DNA of 64,000 nt. It comes from Adiantum capillus-veneris (lineage: Eukaryota; Streptophyta; Polypodiopsida; Polypodiales; Pteridaceae). How positions within the stretch are numbered: the stretch's first letter is position 1; each line of letters starts with the position of its first letter. The notes beneath the pieces are model-generated. The model saw only the letters and a list, made by a program, of their open reading frames with translations. It had not been told where the DNA came from and did not search any database. Below are positions 32,488 to 46,500 of the stretch, in pieces. The stretch lies in NCBI GenBank assembly GCA_014529385.2, contig CM043942.1, positions 107,089,141 through 107,153,140 on the forward strand, in the 5' to 3' direction. Position numbers and translations under genes: made by a program.

Positions 32488-33317
32488 AGTGAAGGGAACC
32501 CCCAAGGGTTTACACAAGAAGAGAGGAGCCAGTGTGAACAGGAATTGGAAAAGTTGAAAATGAGCTGCCCCTGCATGATGTGGGCAGACTGGGGTCCAGT
32601 ATTTTGATCATATCTCCTCAACCGTGGCTCCAAATAAAAAAGTAAAAATATGAGAAAAAACTTCAGCTCATTAGCTACGATTTTCATTTTAAAATTGTTT
32701 TTCAATTCAGATTGGAACCTTGTGTAAAAAATTCATCAAAATAGGGTCCATTTATGGCAGCAAAAGTCTTCATGTGGTCTCCTTAGCCTAGACTTTCATT
32801 TAATTCCAAAGGACACCTCATGCCATATGAAAGCATGACATTGCTCTTTGACAAAGTTTTGTAATCATGCTTGCAATAATGCATTAAAATAAGTGTATCT
32901 TTGAAATCATGCCACCTAGTGTCCGACTAGGATTTGATTCTCTCCTAGTAGCTATTTAAAAAGAAATATAAGAAAAGTATAAAAAATACATAGAATATAT
33001 ATATATTGGAGTTTACCCTAGATATAGGATCTAGCTAGGGTGTGAGATGATAATGAAATAGTAGAAATAAAGAATCAATGCTTTTTGCCCCAAGTTAAAG
33101 AGGCGGAGCTATTGATGCTTTTCCCATAGTATTTTCTGATGGTAAAGTAAGGATATGTTACCCTTGAGAAAAATAATAGGATGAGATAGAAGGCTTATTA
33201 TTATACGTAAATATGCATATGTACACTATAGGAAATATAATTATGTATCTAAAAAAATACAAGATAGATCTTGTAGCATGCGTTCCCACTATGTACGTGT
33301 CACTGCACGACAACGTT

Positions 33318-34689
33318 CTTCTTAGTTAAGTCGTGTAGTGGTCCTGCTACTATAGTATGCACATATACCAATAAAGCTTCTTAGCTCATGTACATTTCTT
33401 GGGTTAGGCCATGCTTTTATTACCTCTAACTTTGATGGATCCATTTGGATACTATCTTTAGAGATAATATGACCTAAGTATTGAATCTCTTCAAGGAAGA
33501 ATTCGCTTTTCTTTTGGTTGAGATAAAGCTTGTTCTCCCTCAATGCTTGCAAAATCAGTTGGAGATGCTGCTTATGTTCCTCCAAAGACTTGGAGTAGAT
33601 GATGATATCATCAAAGAACACTCCAGTGAATTTTCGATATGGTCTAAAAAGTTTCTCCATCAAACGATTGAACATAGCTGGTGCATTAGTCAAGCCAAAA
33701 GGCATGACTAGATATTCATAAAGACCAAACGTTGTGCGAAACATGGTCTTTAAGATATCTTCATCCACTATCCTTATTTGATGATAGCCACTCTTAAGGT
33801 CAATCCTACTGAAGTAGGTAGAGCCTTGTAGCTTATCAAACAGATCTTCTACCCGAGGTACGGGAAATCTGTTTTTGATAGTGATATGGTTTAGTGCTCG
33901 ATAGTCCACACACATACGGTATGTACCATCTTTCTTTTGCACTAAAAGGACTGGAGAACAAAAGGGAGAGGAACTAGGCCTCACCATCCCTTTGTCTACC
34001 ATCTCTTGTACTTGCCTCATGATCTCCTCTTGTTGAGCTTGTGAGACTTGATAAGGAGGCTTGTTAGGTGGTGAGCTTCCAGTAAGGAGCTCAATACGAT
34101 GGTCATCATCCCCTCGTTTTGGAGGTAAGTCCATAGGGATATCATCGATGAACACATCTTGGAATCCTTTTAGAAAATTAGACAAGTATAACTCTTCTTG
34201 ATTCCTATCATTTACATTTGATGAAACATTAGTATCTTTTGGAGACTCTTTGACAAAAATCATGTACGCAGAAACTGAGCTCTTCATTGACTTATCAAAA
34301 GAAAGAGGATTTACAAGTGGAATAGTGCGACCATGCTCACTAGCATCTATATACATGTTCTTTCCTCTGTAAGTGAAGTAAATTCTCCTTTCAGGGAACT
34401 TCATGTTGGCAGCCATGCGATCAAACCATGGTGCCCCTAGGATAACATCCTGATGTTGGAGAGGAGAGATGAAGAAGTCTTCTTTGTCGACATAGCTTTG
34501 GACATGAAGCCTCAACTTCCCAATCAAGGGAGTAACGGAGGCTTGTTGTCCCTTGAAAGCTGCATCAACGACTACTATATCTCCCATCTCAAAAGCTTGA
34601 ATGCCCAACTTGGTGGCCAACTCTATTGATATGAAGTTAAGAGTAGAGCCAGGTTCAAACAAGATGAAGGCATCATGCTCTCTTACCTT
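33318..34689 (-). pseudogene. G2 protease and RT, unit B
   Basis: Duplicate of 5446-6817. The frame here (34662-33322) reads through the RT end that is stopped in unit A (QLILQALRENKLYLNQKKSE) and into the RT thumb (YLGHIISKDSIQMDP; RSFIGICAYY). It then ends in SRTTTRLN and a stop just before the G1 LTR. The protease box is again FEPGST, with Glu for the catalytic Asp. Confidence 0.85.
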
Positions 34690-36112
34690 TCACCAAGCAT
34701 AGGAGAGTGATGATCCTTTGCAATGAGCATCCTCTTTTGGAGCTTCGATGGTGGAAGCTCTAAGAGTCTCATTGCAAGTATTCTTCTTGGGGCAAGAACG
34801 ATAGCCATGTCCTTGCTCTCCACACTTGAAACACTTATGGTCCTTGCGAAAAGCTTCAAGCTCTTCAGGAGAGAGTTTGTTTTTACCTTTGTAAACTCCC
34901 TTCCCCTTGGACCGATTGTTGTTGTTGGAAGTGCCTTGGGAATTATTTTGAGCACTGGATTTCCCCTTTGCATCATTTTTATCTTTGTTTTCCATGGGCT
35001 TGACATTATGTCTAGCCCCTTGATGGAAATTGATGCGTGAAGGAACCATGGTGTGGTGGATTACTTCGGTAATAGTACCGGGCCATTGAGAGTTGATGTA
35101 TTCGGCCATCTCTTCAGGTAATCCCGCACAAAATTGTTGTCTTTGCTCGGCAAAGTCTATCTTTTGAAAGACAGTAGCTTTGAAATATAAATCCCAAAAC
35201 TTGTCTACATACTTTTTGATAGACTCATGAGAGAGAAGCTTCAAGCCGCGCCATTCGGTAAGAACTTTATCTTTAGTATCGCTTGGCAGAAATTGCTTCA
35301 TGATGGAAGCTTGTAGAGTTTTCCATGTCTTTGGGGCTTCTCCATTGCCACGAAGGCTAGCCCACCATTGACGAGCTGATTTTTGGAAGTGCATAGCTAC
35401 ATGACGTAGCTTGGAGGACTCTGTGAAGCCCTCGTCCCCAAAGGCAGCGTCAAATTGCTGGATAAAGGCCAAGACTTTGTCGGTAGCACCAAAGGTGCCA
35501 TCGTAGGTGAGAAAAGAGATACTCTTTCCTCCCTCCTTGAACTTCTTTAGCTTTTGTGACCTTCGCCATGCAGGAAATGATTTGCGATGTCCTCCCCTCT
35601 TGTATTCTCTAGGAGAATAGCCATAACTTTCATCGGAAGAGGAGGAAGGTGAAGAAGAAGGAGAAGAGGGTGACCTCTTCCTAGCCCTTTTCTTCCTTTG
35701 TTTCCTCTCTTGCCTTTCAGAGTAATGAGGAGAAGGACTATGGGTTGCTCTTTTCCTCTTGGGAGGAGTAGGCGATCGTCTAGACCGCCTTCTTCGTGGA
35801 GTCACATCTTCAGAACAACTTAGACTTTCATTGCTTTCTTTCTCTTTGGATTCCTCCTCTCGAATGGGAGAGAGTCTTCTTTTGGGGGTCTCTTCAAGAG
35901 GCCTCCTAAGCTCTCTCCTCTTGGAGAGGAAGGGAAATTCCATAGGCACGAAGTTGTTGAGTAACTTCGGCTTGCAAGGTAGGGTTGCCCATAGCTTGTT
36001 GCAACCTAGTCACAAGATAATTCACAAACATGGGAGCATCATCATTAGCACCTTCATGTGCAAAATCAAAGCTATCAATGTTCATTCTACTCTCTTGATT
36101 ATTGTCAGCCAT
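34690..36112 (-). pseudogene. G2 gag, unit B
   Basis: Duplicate of 6818-8252 with a shorter Asn run (four codons fewer). Same CCHC knuckle, same two-frame N-terminus (36112-35906 and 35949 onward) and same TGG-TGA end before the protease. Confidence 0.8.
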
Positions 36113-36508
36113 GTTAACAAAATTTTATGTATGTACTTAGTGTATGCTTTGGCAATTCAAAACCTTAGTTTCCACTCCTCTTAGCCTTTGAAAATTGGCT
36201 CTTAAGTATCTACACCCACGACTCAAAGTGGTTAATTATAGAGAGTAGAGGAGTAGGTATAACATAGCAGAGTTGCCAAGGGCTAGCTCCTTTCGGACTT
36301 CTTATGGCTCAATAATGGTAAAGCCGTAGGCAAGTCTAAAAAGACTCCATTATTAAGTCCAAAGCTCCCGAGGTGTGCACCATCCCCCACATAGTGGGCT
36401 TAACAAAACCGATATTAGATCCCAGTTCCACTTACCCTATTATAATTAACAACATCAACCATTTATAGGCTACTTAAGGACCTCTCTTCTTAAGCAAGAA
36501 AAGAGAAA

Positions 36509-36526
36509 CCAAATGCTCTGATACCA
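36509..36526 (-). promoter_or_regulatory. G2 primer binding site (tRNA-iMet), unit B
   Basis: Same 18-base site as at 8650-8667, one base from the LTR. The G2 leader (36113-36508) between it and gag holds no gene. Confidence 0.85.
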
Positions 36527-36527
36527 A

Positions 36528-38040
36528 TGTAATGGAATTAGCCTATTCAACTTGAGAATAGAGAAAATTAATGAGAATACTTTCGAGAAATAACTTTGTG
36601 AGCATAGTGGGTAGACATAATTGAAGATAGCAACATAATCATAGCAATTAGTTAACTTGGCATGAACAATACTTTTGCAAGAGAGAGAATTTAGAGAACA
36701 TGACAACAGTTGAGGACCGGATTTATGTGGAGCCAGTCCCCCCTCCAATAGGCATTTGTATTATGATTTCTCCCATTAAGAGAGACTTGTTACAATACAT
36801 TCTTTGTGTTCCTTGTGACCTAGGTGATGCAATGAAGATGGAAAGCTTCATGCATCACAATCATAGCATAACATGAACTTGAAGAAAGCTTTAATTGTCC
36901 CAAGACCTCAAACACCTTCGAAGGTGGAGAGAGCTAGCAGGGAATGAGGGTAGGGAAGAGGAAGAAGAAACATTTCATAGGAGAAAGAACTAGTTCCTCA
37001 CTTATCATACTCTTGTTTCTAGCATACATAATAGCATAGTAATGAAGAAGAAGGAGATTACAAGCTCAAGCATTGAAGCATGGCTCTTGGTTGGATTTGC
37101 ACTCCATAGCCAAGAGTGTTGGTGTAGGCTCTCAACCTCTACTTGCTTGGAGAGGGAGCTCTTGCACTTTGCATAGCACACAATGAGAGTTATTGTGAGT
37201 GTGTGTGGGTGAGTATACCCCTCAAGAAAGCCCCTAGATAACTTGGGTCGACCCCCCCTTGTAGCTCATGCTTGAAGCTCATTGGACCCTCCCAGGCCTA
37301 GCCAATCATGAGCAGGAGGCATTACAAGCAGTAGGGGTAGCCTTGAGACAAGTGTCCCCCTTTCCTTTTTGAGAGAGAGGGCTAGATAAATGCTAAAACA
37401 ATTAGATAATTCATGTAATTTATCATTGGACCCCTTTGAAGCTTAGCCAATAGGCTTCAAGCAACACATGAAGGTAACATGGGTAGGGGCCTGACATGTG
37501 TCCTTGCTGCCTCTTCAAGTTGGGGCTTCCCTTGTGTGTGTGAGTGGGTGTTCTCTCTCTAGCCCCTAGGAAAAGGGCTCGCCCCCCCTCTTGTAGGAAT
37601 GCTTTTGACTTTAGGTGATCAAGCACCTTACTCACGAAGCATGACAAAGCACTTGAAATAGGGGGTGTTCCCACAAGCATCTCAGGCAAGCTTCTCAAGG
37701 CACCTCAAGTACCTTAATCATGCAGCAAGTCAAGCACCTCAAGCATGGAGCTAATCAAGCACCTCAATCATCTTAATCAAGCACCTCAAGCACGACAAGC
37801 ACCTCAAGCAGGACAAGCACCTCGAGCTTGGGCCGGGTTCCCACCTCAAGCTCAGCCCTAGCTTACCTAAGGTCAAAGGACTTTTACACACATTTATTGG
37901 AGGTCTTCAATGAAGCTAGCCCTATGGTCTTATGCTCCATTGGTTAGCCTTGCTCTTTGATAGACCATCTCTCTTTTGGGCCCCTTTACCATTGGCCCTG
38001 TGTTGAGATAGATCTATAAGCACATATCTATATCTTAACA
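36528..38040 (-). repeat. G2 5' LTR (1,513 bp), unit B
   Basis: Duplicate of 8669-10198, shorter mainly by one 18-base minisatellite unit. Confidence 0.8.
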
Positions 38041-39199
38041 CTTGTTCCCATTTATTCTCCCACATTAAGTGATCAATTTAATATGAGAAAATCATTTGGG
38101 TTGGTTAGATATTAGATTTTATGACAATAGCAGTTCTAGATTATGTCCCATACTATATTTAAGGTGCCAAAGGTTTGGCCTTATGGTCCTAGATTTAGCC
38201 AAGTGGTCAACACATATAGGACCAAGTGCACACTGTGCCACAAAACTTTGCCACCACTTCACTTGCCAAAGTTTAGTCCACATGGTCAATCCTAAGTTTT
38301 CAATGTTCATATTATGTCATAAGAGACAACACTTCTTTTTTGTCACCTTTTGCCTCGTGGAAAACCTAGGCTTGTTTTCACATACTCAGGCACTTCAAGC
38401 CATAATAAATTTTCATTTCTCTTTGGCAACCCTTTTGTTCAAGTATTTGAAAAAACATTGTTTAAGGCCACCCTAAACCATTTTCATTTAGGGGTGTCTA
38501 AAACTAGCTTTTTGGCAATTCGAGAAGAAAATGGTCAAAGTTTTATACTTAGTTTTAACCACTTGACCAATTCAAATATTGGAAAGCAAGGTCTTGTAAT
38601 ACTTTTCTTGGACATCACACATTAAAACTAGGTCCCTCACTTGTCCAAGCTGTGATCTAATACAATAAAGGGCTTTTGGTTTCAAGATGCACCACTTTCC
38701 CAACCTTGATTCCATTAAAGAAGCTAGCTCTACTTAGACATTTAATAGCAAGGTCCTGTAGCAGTTCACATTGAACATTTTCCATGACAGCTAGGTCCAC
38801 CACTTATCTAAGCTATGCTCTAATAGAGTAAGGGGGTTTTGGTTTCAAGATCCACCACTTGTCCAAACTTGATTTGGGAAGCAAGGTCCTATAATAGTTT
38901 GCTTTGGACATTCACCATTACAACTAAGTCCACCACTTCTCCAAGCTATGTTCTAATACACTAAGGAGGTTTTGGTTTCAAGGAGAACCACCTGTACGAC
39001 TTTGTTTTTGGAAGTAAGGTCTTTACATAGTTCACCTTGGACCTTGGACATTGGATACTACAACTAAGCCCACCACTTGTCCAAGCTATCCTCTATATAT
39101 AGCCAAAGGGTTTGGGTTTCAAGATTCACCACTTTTCCAACCTTTCTTGCATTAAATAAAGGAGGGGCATTATCACTAGGTCCACCACTTGTCCAAGCT
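38041..39199. repeat. Diverged tandem array, unit B copy
   Basis: Duplicate of 10199-11357 with the same cut by the CACTA left end and the same GCT (39197-39199). No gene. Confidence 0.75.
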
Positions 39200-39467
39200 C
39201 ACTACAAGAGGTTGTGTGCTCTTGTGACGCTGTTAGCGACGGAAATACACTGGGTTTTTCTAACCCCCGGTGTCGCTATAACCGTCGCTAATAGTGTCGC
39301 TACGAGAGCGTCGCTATATGCGACGCTATAGGCGTTGCTATATGCGTCGCTATATAGAGACACTCATAGCGACGGCTATAGCGATGTTTACACAGAAGTC
39401 TATAGCGACGCTCCAGAGCCATAAATAGCGACGGTTATAGCGACGCCCGAGAGAAATTTTTTTTGGT
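39200..39467. repeat. CACTA left TIR and subterminal repeats (unit B)
   Basis: Same 12-base TIR and cgtcgcta/tagcgacg motif cluster as 11358-11625. Confidence 0.9.
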
Positions 39468-39826
39468 GACAGGGCATTGAATGCCCTGCCACCCATCAAC
39501 CATATTGTACTTGATTCACTTTTTAAAAAAAGTGCAAGGGTAGATAATAGACCCAAAATAGTCACCCACAAGACGCATTGTTTGCAAAATTGACAAGCGT
39601 AAAATTGACAATTGTACACATCATAGGCAAAATGAATTGATTGGCAAATGTAATAATGACAATTGTACAACATCATAGGCATAAAAAATTGATTGGAAAA
39701 ATGAATTGCCGTGACAAATGTAATAATATACATGGTTCAAAAAGACGTATAAAATCCGTCTCATGATACATAAGCTTTGAGAAACCCTAAACTAATGCTA
39801 TCTAGCTACGGCTAAACTGACGTCGT

Positions 39827-41133
39827 TTAGTCAGACGTCTCATCGCGTCCAAGCGGCGTATCTGTCGGATTCTGCAAAAAAAGACAATAAGGCAGCTTTC
39901 AGTAAGTATAAACATATAACGACATTTATAAAACAATACAAAAAATAGAAAAGAGTAAACCCTAATACTAACCATTCCGCTGCGAGAACTGAGAATGTCC
40001 ATCAGGGCGTTTAAGCCCTTCCTGCCTGCGTACTCGCGCTCGTACGGTGTGGGATCACGTCCTGTCATCGACCACTGTCAAAACATACAAAGATTTCATT
40101 ATGTTAGAATTAAAAAACTCATAAACCCTAAACTATCGAACATAAAGAGCAATGCGAAAACACTTACAAAATCGGCCTCAAATGATGCCCATCCACCGCT
40201 CCCCAAGTGGTGCGAGCTCCCTGCCTCTACTCGCGCTCTGGCTGCATCCTTTTGTTGCTTCCACTTGTCGGGATTCTCGCGCGCTGCTTTCTTCGCATTC
40301 TTCCAATCTTCTTTGGCCAGCCAATCTGGCCTGTTCCACCCATGCTTGATTGCTTTTTGCACTTCAGAACGCTTGTGTTTACAGTATTCGCGCATTCGAA
40401 TCTTCATCAAGTCTTCATTGAAGCGTTGATCCCGTGTTGGAACGGGAAACTCATCATGAAGTATACTGATGACTCTGTCTTTTAAATCACTTGGTACTTC
40501 ACTCCATTTGTTTAGTATGTAGTGTCTAAACAGCTGAGAGAAAAGACCACGCATGCGCGAGATCACCTTCTTGCCGTCATCATCCATGATGATGCCACCG
40601 CTGAAGTCGACAGAGTAAGGCAAGCCCTCTGGCCGGTGACGCGTGAACCTGGGTGTCCCGGTAGGGGTCTCTAGCGGTGTGTCGATGGGGGTATGGACAT
40701 CAGGTGTCTCCACCAGCATCTGGGCCCCGAAGCGAGGAGTGTCGAGTGGGGTGGCTCCTGGCGGAGTAGGTAGAGGTGTGTAGCTGCTAGGAACAGTCAG
40801 CCGCGCAAAACCTGGCGTAGATGGAAATGCTGTGGCTGGTGTGGGGGCGGGCAAAGAAGGGGAGGGTAAAGAGCCTCGTCGAACACGAGGCGGTGTGGAG
40901 GCATCGGCGGAATCCCCACAACAACCGCCACCGCCACCACTAGAGCGCCGGTGTCTAGACGAGTGTGAAGATTGTCTCGTCGACACCGAAGCTTCGGAGC
41001 GCGCCGAATGCTGCGAAAGAGAGGGAGATGCGGATGGAGTAGGAATGTGCGATGATGCGCCAGAGCGATGACGCTCCACGTACCACTGTCTCTGCTGCGG
41101 TGACAAAGAAGAAAGAAATTCCTCATCATCCAT
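39827..41133 (-). CDS. TNPA-like CACTA accessory protein, unit B, 3 exons
   Basis: Duplicate of the gene at 11985-13294 with the same splice sites and one codon less in exon 1 (an Ala in GDSAADAS is lost). The stop is TAA instead of TAG. A few substitutions lie in the disordered N-terminal half (HRSGASSHIPTP for HRAGASSHVPTP), and the C-terminal basic domain is nearly unchanged. Open throughout, so both copies remain potentially coding. Confidence 0.75.
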
Positions 41134-41405
41134 ACCTACATTAAACACACGAATATTTAAACTTACTATTGAATGAATAGAGTAGACAATGACGCAAAGA
41201 CCATTAAATACAATGACGTAATGACTCATAGAAATACAATGACGCAATGAATTGAGTGATTGAAGAGGCAAGTCGAAAACTCAGAATTTTCAATCAAAAG
41301 ATGTGAGCGCGAGTAGAAAAGAGCGTTATACACCATGGAAGGTACTTAGAGAGCCAGAGCTTTTACAACACGGAGCAAAATTGTTCAAATACAATATTTG
41401 TGGCT

Positions 41406-43259
41406 TTAAGAGATCTCTCTCTCATCCTCGCATAACTCAGTATAACTTCCTATATCTATATAGATCTCTCCGTTTAAACACATATCCTCTGTTTCATTTT
41501 GTAGCTCCTCTGCATGCACCCCATATAGAGTAGTAGCATCTTGATGCTCGTCTGGCACCACCGCAGCGGCTTCTGATTGAGCATCTTCTCTGATCTCCTC
41601 CATTGATGCCGTTGTGATTGGCACATGGTAGCCTTCATACGTCCTTGCACTACGAGGGGCTACCTCTATGACGTACCACCAGTTTGATGTAGACTTTGTA
41701 GGATGAAATATTACCTCCCAGAGCCACATAACTTATATGAGAGCTTTCAAGTACATAAATTTTAAAAGGGGGATGTTAACTATTTACATACTTACTTGTT
41801 CACAATGCTCGGGTAGTACGAAAGTGTCTCTTAGGTCAGTCCATTTCTTAGTAGAATCCACCTCAAGAAAACCAGACTCTCCTCTACGCACAGTAGCGTT
41901 GCGACCCTCCATGATTATCTTGAACCATTGCACGTCGAACAAGTCGACAAAAAATCCTCTGTAATCGATCCTCAAAATCTCTTGTAGCGTGCCGAAGTAA
42001 GTGAGTTCCGCCACCACAGGATCTGCATTAGAGGAACGTCGTCGACTAGACTGTTCAAATTTTGCCATGATTCCACAATCTTGAGTAAAATGCTTTTTGT
42101 CGATCCATTCCACCCTAAAATGTCGACCTTTACACCATGCTGCTGTGTATGACTTATACTACAACGAACAAAGATTATGAGTGGTCATTCAAACGTTTAG
42201 AAATAAAGTCACTAGCTAGTCGTACATTGCAAACTTACCTTGGTCGCGCAACCCCGAGAGTACTTCCACTCTTCCTCAGTCACTTCGTCACCGCATTGTT
42301 GTGCGCTTTTCAATTGGTTGTGCAACCATCTTAAGCTCATGAATGTTGGTAGGCTCTCCAGACCCGTCAGATAGTGCATCGGTGGTCGTCTTCCCCGTCT
42401 CCACTCGATTCGTGCCCTTTGTCGCTCTTGCTTTGCATCCTCATATTGTGAAATCCACTTTTGCATCACTGGATTGTGAAGCATGCAAAATCGGTTGATT
42501 TTAGCCTCTAGATCTTCCGTCATCTTCTTCTCAACACCGAGATTGCACATGACAATCCCAGATATGCGCTCATCATCTATGGTTCGCCATAGCGTGTCCC
42601 GGGCTTTATCAAATCCGTCTAGCCACTCTCCAATGTACACTAGGGACTGTGATACCAACCAACCTTTTGCCATGCTACCCTCCGGACGTGCCTTTTGATG
42701 CACATATCCCTTAAGCGTTCTAAGAAGAACATCCATCTGGAATGAACTGTGCCAGCTATTTCCACCTCATTAACTATGTGAACAAGAAGATGCACCTGAA
42801 TGGTTAGCATGGTAGTAGGAAAATGTTTCTCAAACATGCACACAAGCTCCGTAGCATTTAGTTTGGCGAATGGTATGGAGTCTACATTGATCTTCTTTTG
42901 TGAGATCCATTGCACCAGCTTTGCAAGTTTGTAGATTGTGTTACGGATGTCGAGAGACAAACATCCCTCAATGGCAACCGGTAAAATAAACTGTAAAGTA
43001 TGTGCAGCAATGATATTAAAGTCCACATTTTATGCAATGATATTAAAGTCCACTATGAACGTACCTGACACATTTTATGCCAATCGTGTGACTTCAAACA
43101 GGTAAGCTTTCCTTCTTTAGTAAAACACGTTCGGAGCGAGTGCATTACGCCAGTGGGGGTCCGCAAAGATCGAATGGTCTCTTTTACTTTGCGTTCTTGG
43201 GCTCCTGTGAAAATCCATGGTGCTTTAGGGAGTTTTATCGATCCATCATACGTTGTTTG
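41406..43259 (-). pseudogene. TNP2-like transposase, C-terminal half (unit B)
   Basis: Duplicate of 13567-15420 with the same exons and the same frameshift in the DUF4218-like region. Here the exon edge at the Copia insertion still carries the intact gtttg (43255-43259). Joining across Copia gives EQYWPQTTYDGS in phase. Confidence 0.75.
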
Positions 43260-43581
43260 TGTAAAGAATGAGGATGCAAGAGAGCTACACAAGACAAGCA
43301 CAAAGCACACAGAGATGGAAAGCTTCTTCTTCTTCTTCACAGGAAAGAGAGTACAAAATGACTAAGTGCTAAAGCTGAAAAGTAGCACATATGTACATGC
43401 GGTCACTAAGTGTGAACTCGCTAGAAGCGTACTAGGCTGGCACTATAAGTGTAGTCCAGCTGTAGAATCACTGGCAGAGATCCTCCGTGTCGGTCACCTA
43501 ACGCGCCAGTGAGTAAATGCCGTAAGCGGCCAAGACCCGTAGTGGATGCCAGCTCAAGGTGTAGAGCTCGACATCTCAACA
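43260..43581 (-). repeat. Copia 3' LTR (unit B)
   Basis: 322 bases, TG...CA; followed by the polypurine tract at 43582-43592 (minus strand GAGGGGGAG). Confidence 0.92.
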
Positions 43582-46500
43582 CTCCCCCTCGAGCTCTGCA
43601 TGTCGCAGAGTCCAAGCATAGTCCGGAAACGTCGAAGCTTCTCAGCTCCGAGGGCCTTGGTAAAGATATCCGCTATCTGCTCCTCTGTGCTTACGTAGAC
43701 CAAGTCGATGTCGCCCGCCAACACTCACTCTCCAACGTAGTGGTAATGGACCTCTATGTGTTTGGTCCTGGCATGGAACACTGGGTTCCTAGCCAACTGC
43801 ATGCTGCAGAGGTTGTCACAATGGATGAAAATCTGCTGGTCCACCTGCACTCCCAAGTCCTCAAGTAATGTGCGTAGCCAAGCTACCTCGCACGCCGCAA
43901 CTGCTGCACCTCTGTACTCGGCCTCTGTGCTCGATAAAGCAACCGTAGGCTGCTTTTTGCTGCTCCAAGTAACAGCAGCACTCCCAAAAGAGAACATGAA
44001 GCCACTCGTAGATCTCCTATCAACAATGCTACCTGCCCAATCTGCATCTGTATACCCATACAATGCTAATGGTGCATCTGCTGCATAGAACAATGCGTAG
44101 TCAAGAGTACCTTGCACATACCTAAGTGTGCGTCGTACTCCATCCAAATGTGGCTTCCTCGGAAGCTGCATGAACTGACTCTCCAAGCCTACTGTGTAGC
44201 TCAAGTCTGGCCTCGTGATAGTCAAGTAGATTAGACTACCCACAATCTTCCTGTACATGTTGACATCCTCAACAACATCACCCTTCTCTGCACTCAGCTT
44301 TGCATTCACATCCAAGGGAATAGAAATTGGCTTACAATCAGCCATACCATACTTTGACAACATGTCCAAAGCATACTGTCTCTGTGATAGCCATACACCC
44401 TCTGGAGTCCTGATCACTTCAATGCCAAGAAAGTAGCGCAACTCGCCTAAATCTTTCATTTCAAACTCCTGTTTGAAAAGACCCTTCACATGGTCAATCT
44501 CCATAGCATTGTCACCAACAATAATAAGGTCATCTACATATATGGTAATGACCACAATCCCCACATCACTCTCACGTACATAGAGTGAATGATCAGCATG
44601 AGCTCTCCTAAAACCAATACTGACAAGATACTTGGCAATCCTGTCATACCAAGCTCTAGAGCCCTGCTTCAAACCATACAAAGCTTTGAGAAGTCTGCAT
44701 ACATAATCTGGGTAACCTGGATCGACATAACCAGGTGGCTGATCCATATACACTTCCTCTTGCAACTCACCATTCAAGAAGGCATTCTTTACATCCATTT
44801 GATGCATAATCCATCCTCTAGATGCAGCCACTGCTATGACAGCTCTCACTGTCGTCATCTTTGCCACTGGAGCAAAGGTCTCCTCATAGTCTATGCCATA
44901 CGTCTGTGCATAACCCTTTGCGACCAGCCTTGCCTTGTGACGCTCAATGTTACCATCAGCCTTATGCTTGGTTTTATACACCCATTTACAACCAATAGCT
45001 TTCTTGCCACTTGGCAATGGCACCAACTCCCATGTGTCATTTGCTTCCAATGCAGCCATCTCTTCATTCATTGCATCATCCCAATGCACATTTCCAACTG
45101 CATCCTCAAAACATGTGGGCTCCACATCCTGTATCACCTTAGCCATGTAGGCTTGGTGATGCGCTAGATACCCATCATAAGTCAATTTCTGAACTGGATT
45201 TCTGACTCTATTAGATCTGCGCGGTCCTGGGTCACTCCTTTGCCCTCTAGCATCTTCTTGTACTTTCCTTACACCAGGTGTCTTGACAGCCGGAATTCCA
45301 AATTCCTCATCAAGACTTTGTTCAGAACCATCTGAATCCATGTCTACATGTGAAAAACCTGATGATGCATCAACCATAAAGGGAGGTTCATCAACCTTTT
45401 CCTTTCCTTTTCGTGATACATTCCCTGTACCTGTTGGTGGAGTAACCTGCGTACGTAGTCTACCATTCCATGGTTTCTCAACAGAGCCACGAGAAGAGGA
45501 CTCTTGTGGTCCACTCAAAACCTGTGACTGTGGCCTCACATTTTGTACAACCACATCATCTTTTACATCAGCCCCAATAGTGCCATGTGCATTACTGTAC
45601 CAGCTGCTCATCTCATCAAAGACTACATCTCTGCTCACTCGTAATTCTCATGTAGTAGGATTGTAGCACCTGTACCCCTTTTGTTCAAGGGAATATCCCA
45701 CAAGAATACATTTCTCTGCTTTAGGATCCAATTTCCTACGCAACTCATCTGGTACATGCACATAAGCTATGCAGCCAAACACTTTCAAGTGTGCCAAATC
45801 AGGCTTTGTACCTGTAAACTTTTCCTCAGGTGTTACATCATGCACCGCAGTTGTAGGTGTCCTGTTCATAATGTACACAACTGTATTTACAGCTTCAGCC
45901 CAGAAATGATGAGGCATGTTCTTCTCATTCATCAATGCACGTGCAACCTCTGCAATGTGCCTGTTTTTCCTTTCTGCGACCCCATTCTGCTGTGGAGTAT
46001 ATCTGCATGTAAACTGCCTGTGTATACCATGCATTCGCAGAAAATCTGAAAAATCATTGGAGAAGTACTCTCCCCCTCCATCTGACCTCAATGTCTTGAT
46101 TTGCATATCTGTCTCCTTCTCAATCATGACTTTGAAGTCTTGAAAGTGACCAAACACTTCACTTTTGTTACGCATGAAGTAGACCCATACTTTCCTTGTA
46201 TGGTCATCAATGAAAGAGACATAATACCTGCAACCATGTATACTTGCAGTATCGGTTGGACCCCAAACATCTGTGTGCACCACCTCAAGTGGCCTTTTAC
46301 ATACATTGCGCTCATGTGGAAATGAGCCCTTTGACTGTTTTCCAAACTGGCATGCTGCGCACACTTTATGCATACCATCCACCTTGAATTTGGGCAAACC
46401 TTTTACAATCTGTTTTGATTTCATGCTGCGCAATCTCTGCTCATTGACATGGCCAATGCGTTTGTGCCAAATGTCAACATCAGCCACAACACCTGTGCCC

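Larger units (their letters stand above)
31298..33312 (-). repeat. G1 5' LTR (2,015 bp) carrying X1 and X2, minus strand
   Basis: Full minus-strand LTR from TGTCGTGCAGTG (33312) to ctcgaca (31298), colinear with 24779-26786. Flanked on the G2 side by acgtt (33313-33317), as in unit A. Confidence 0.88.
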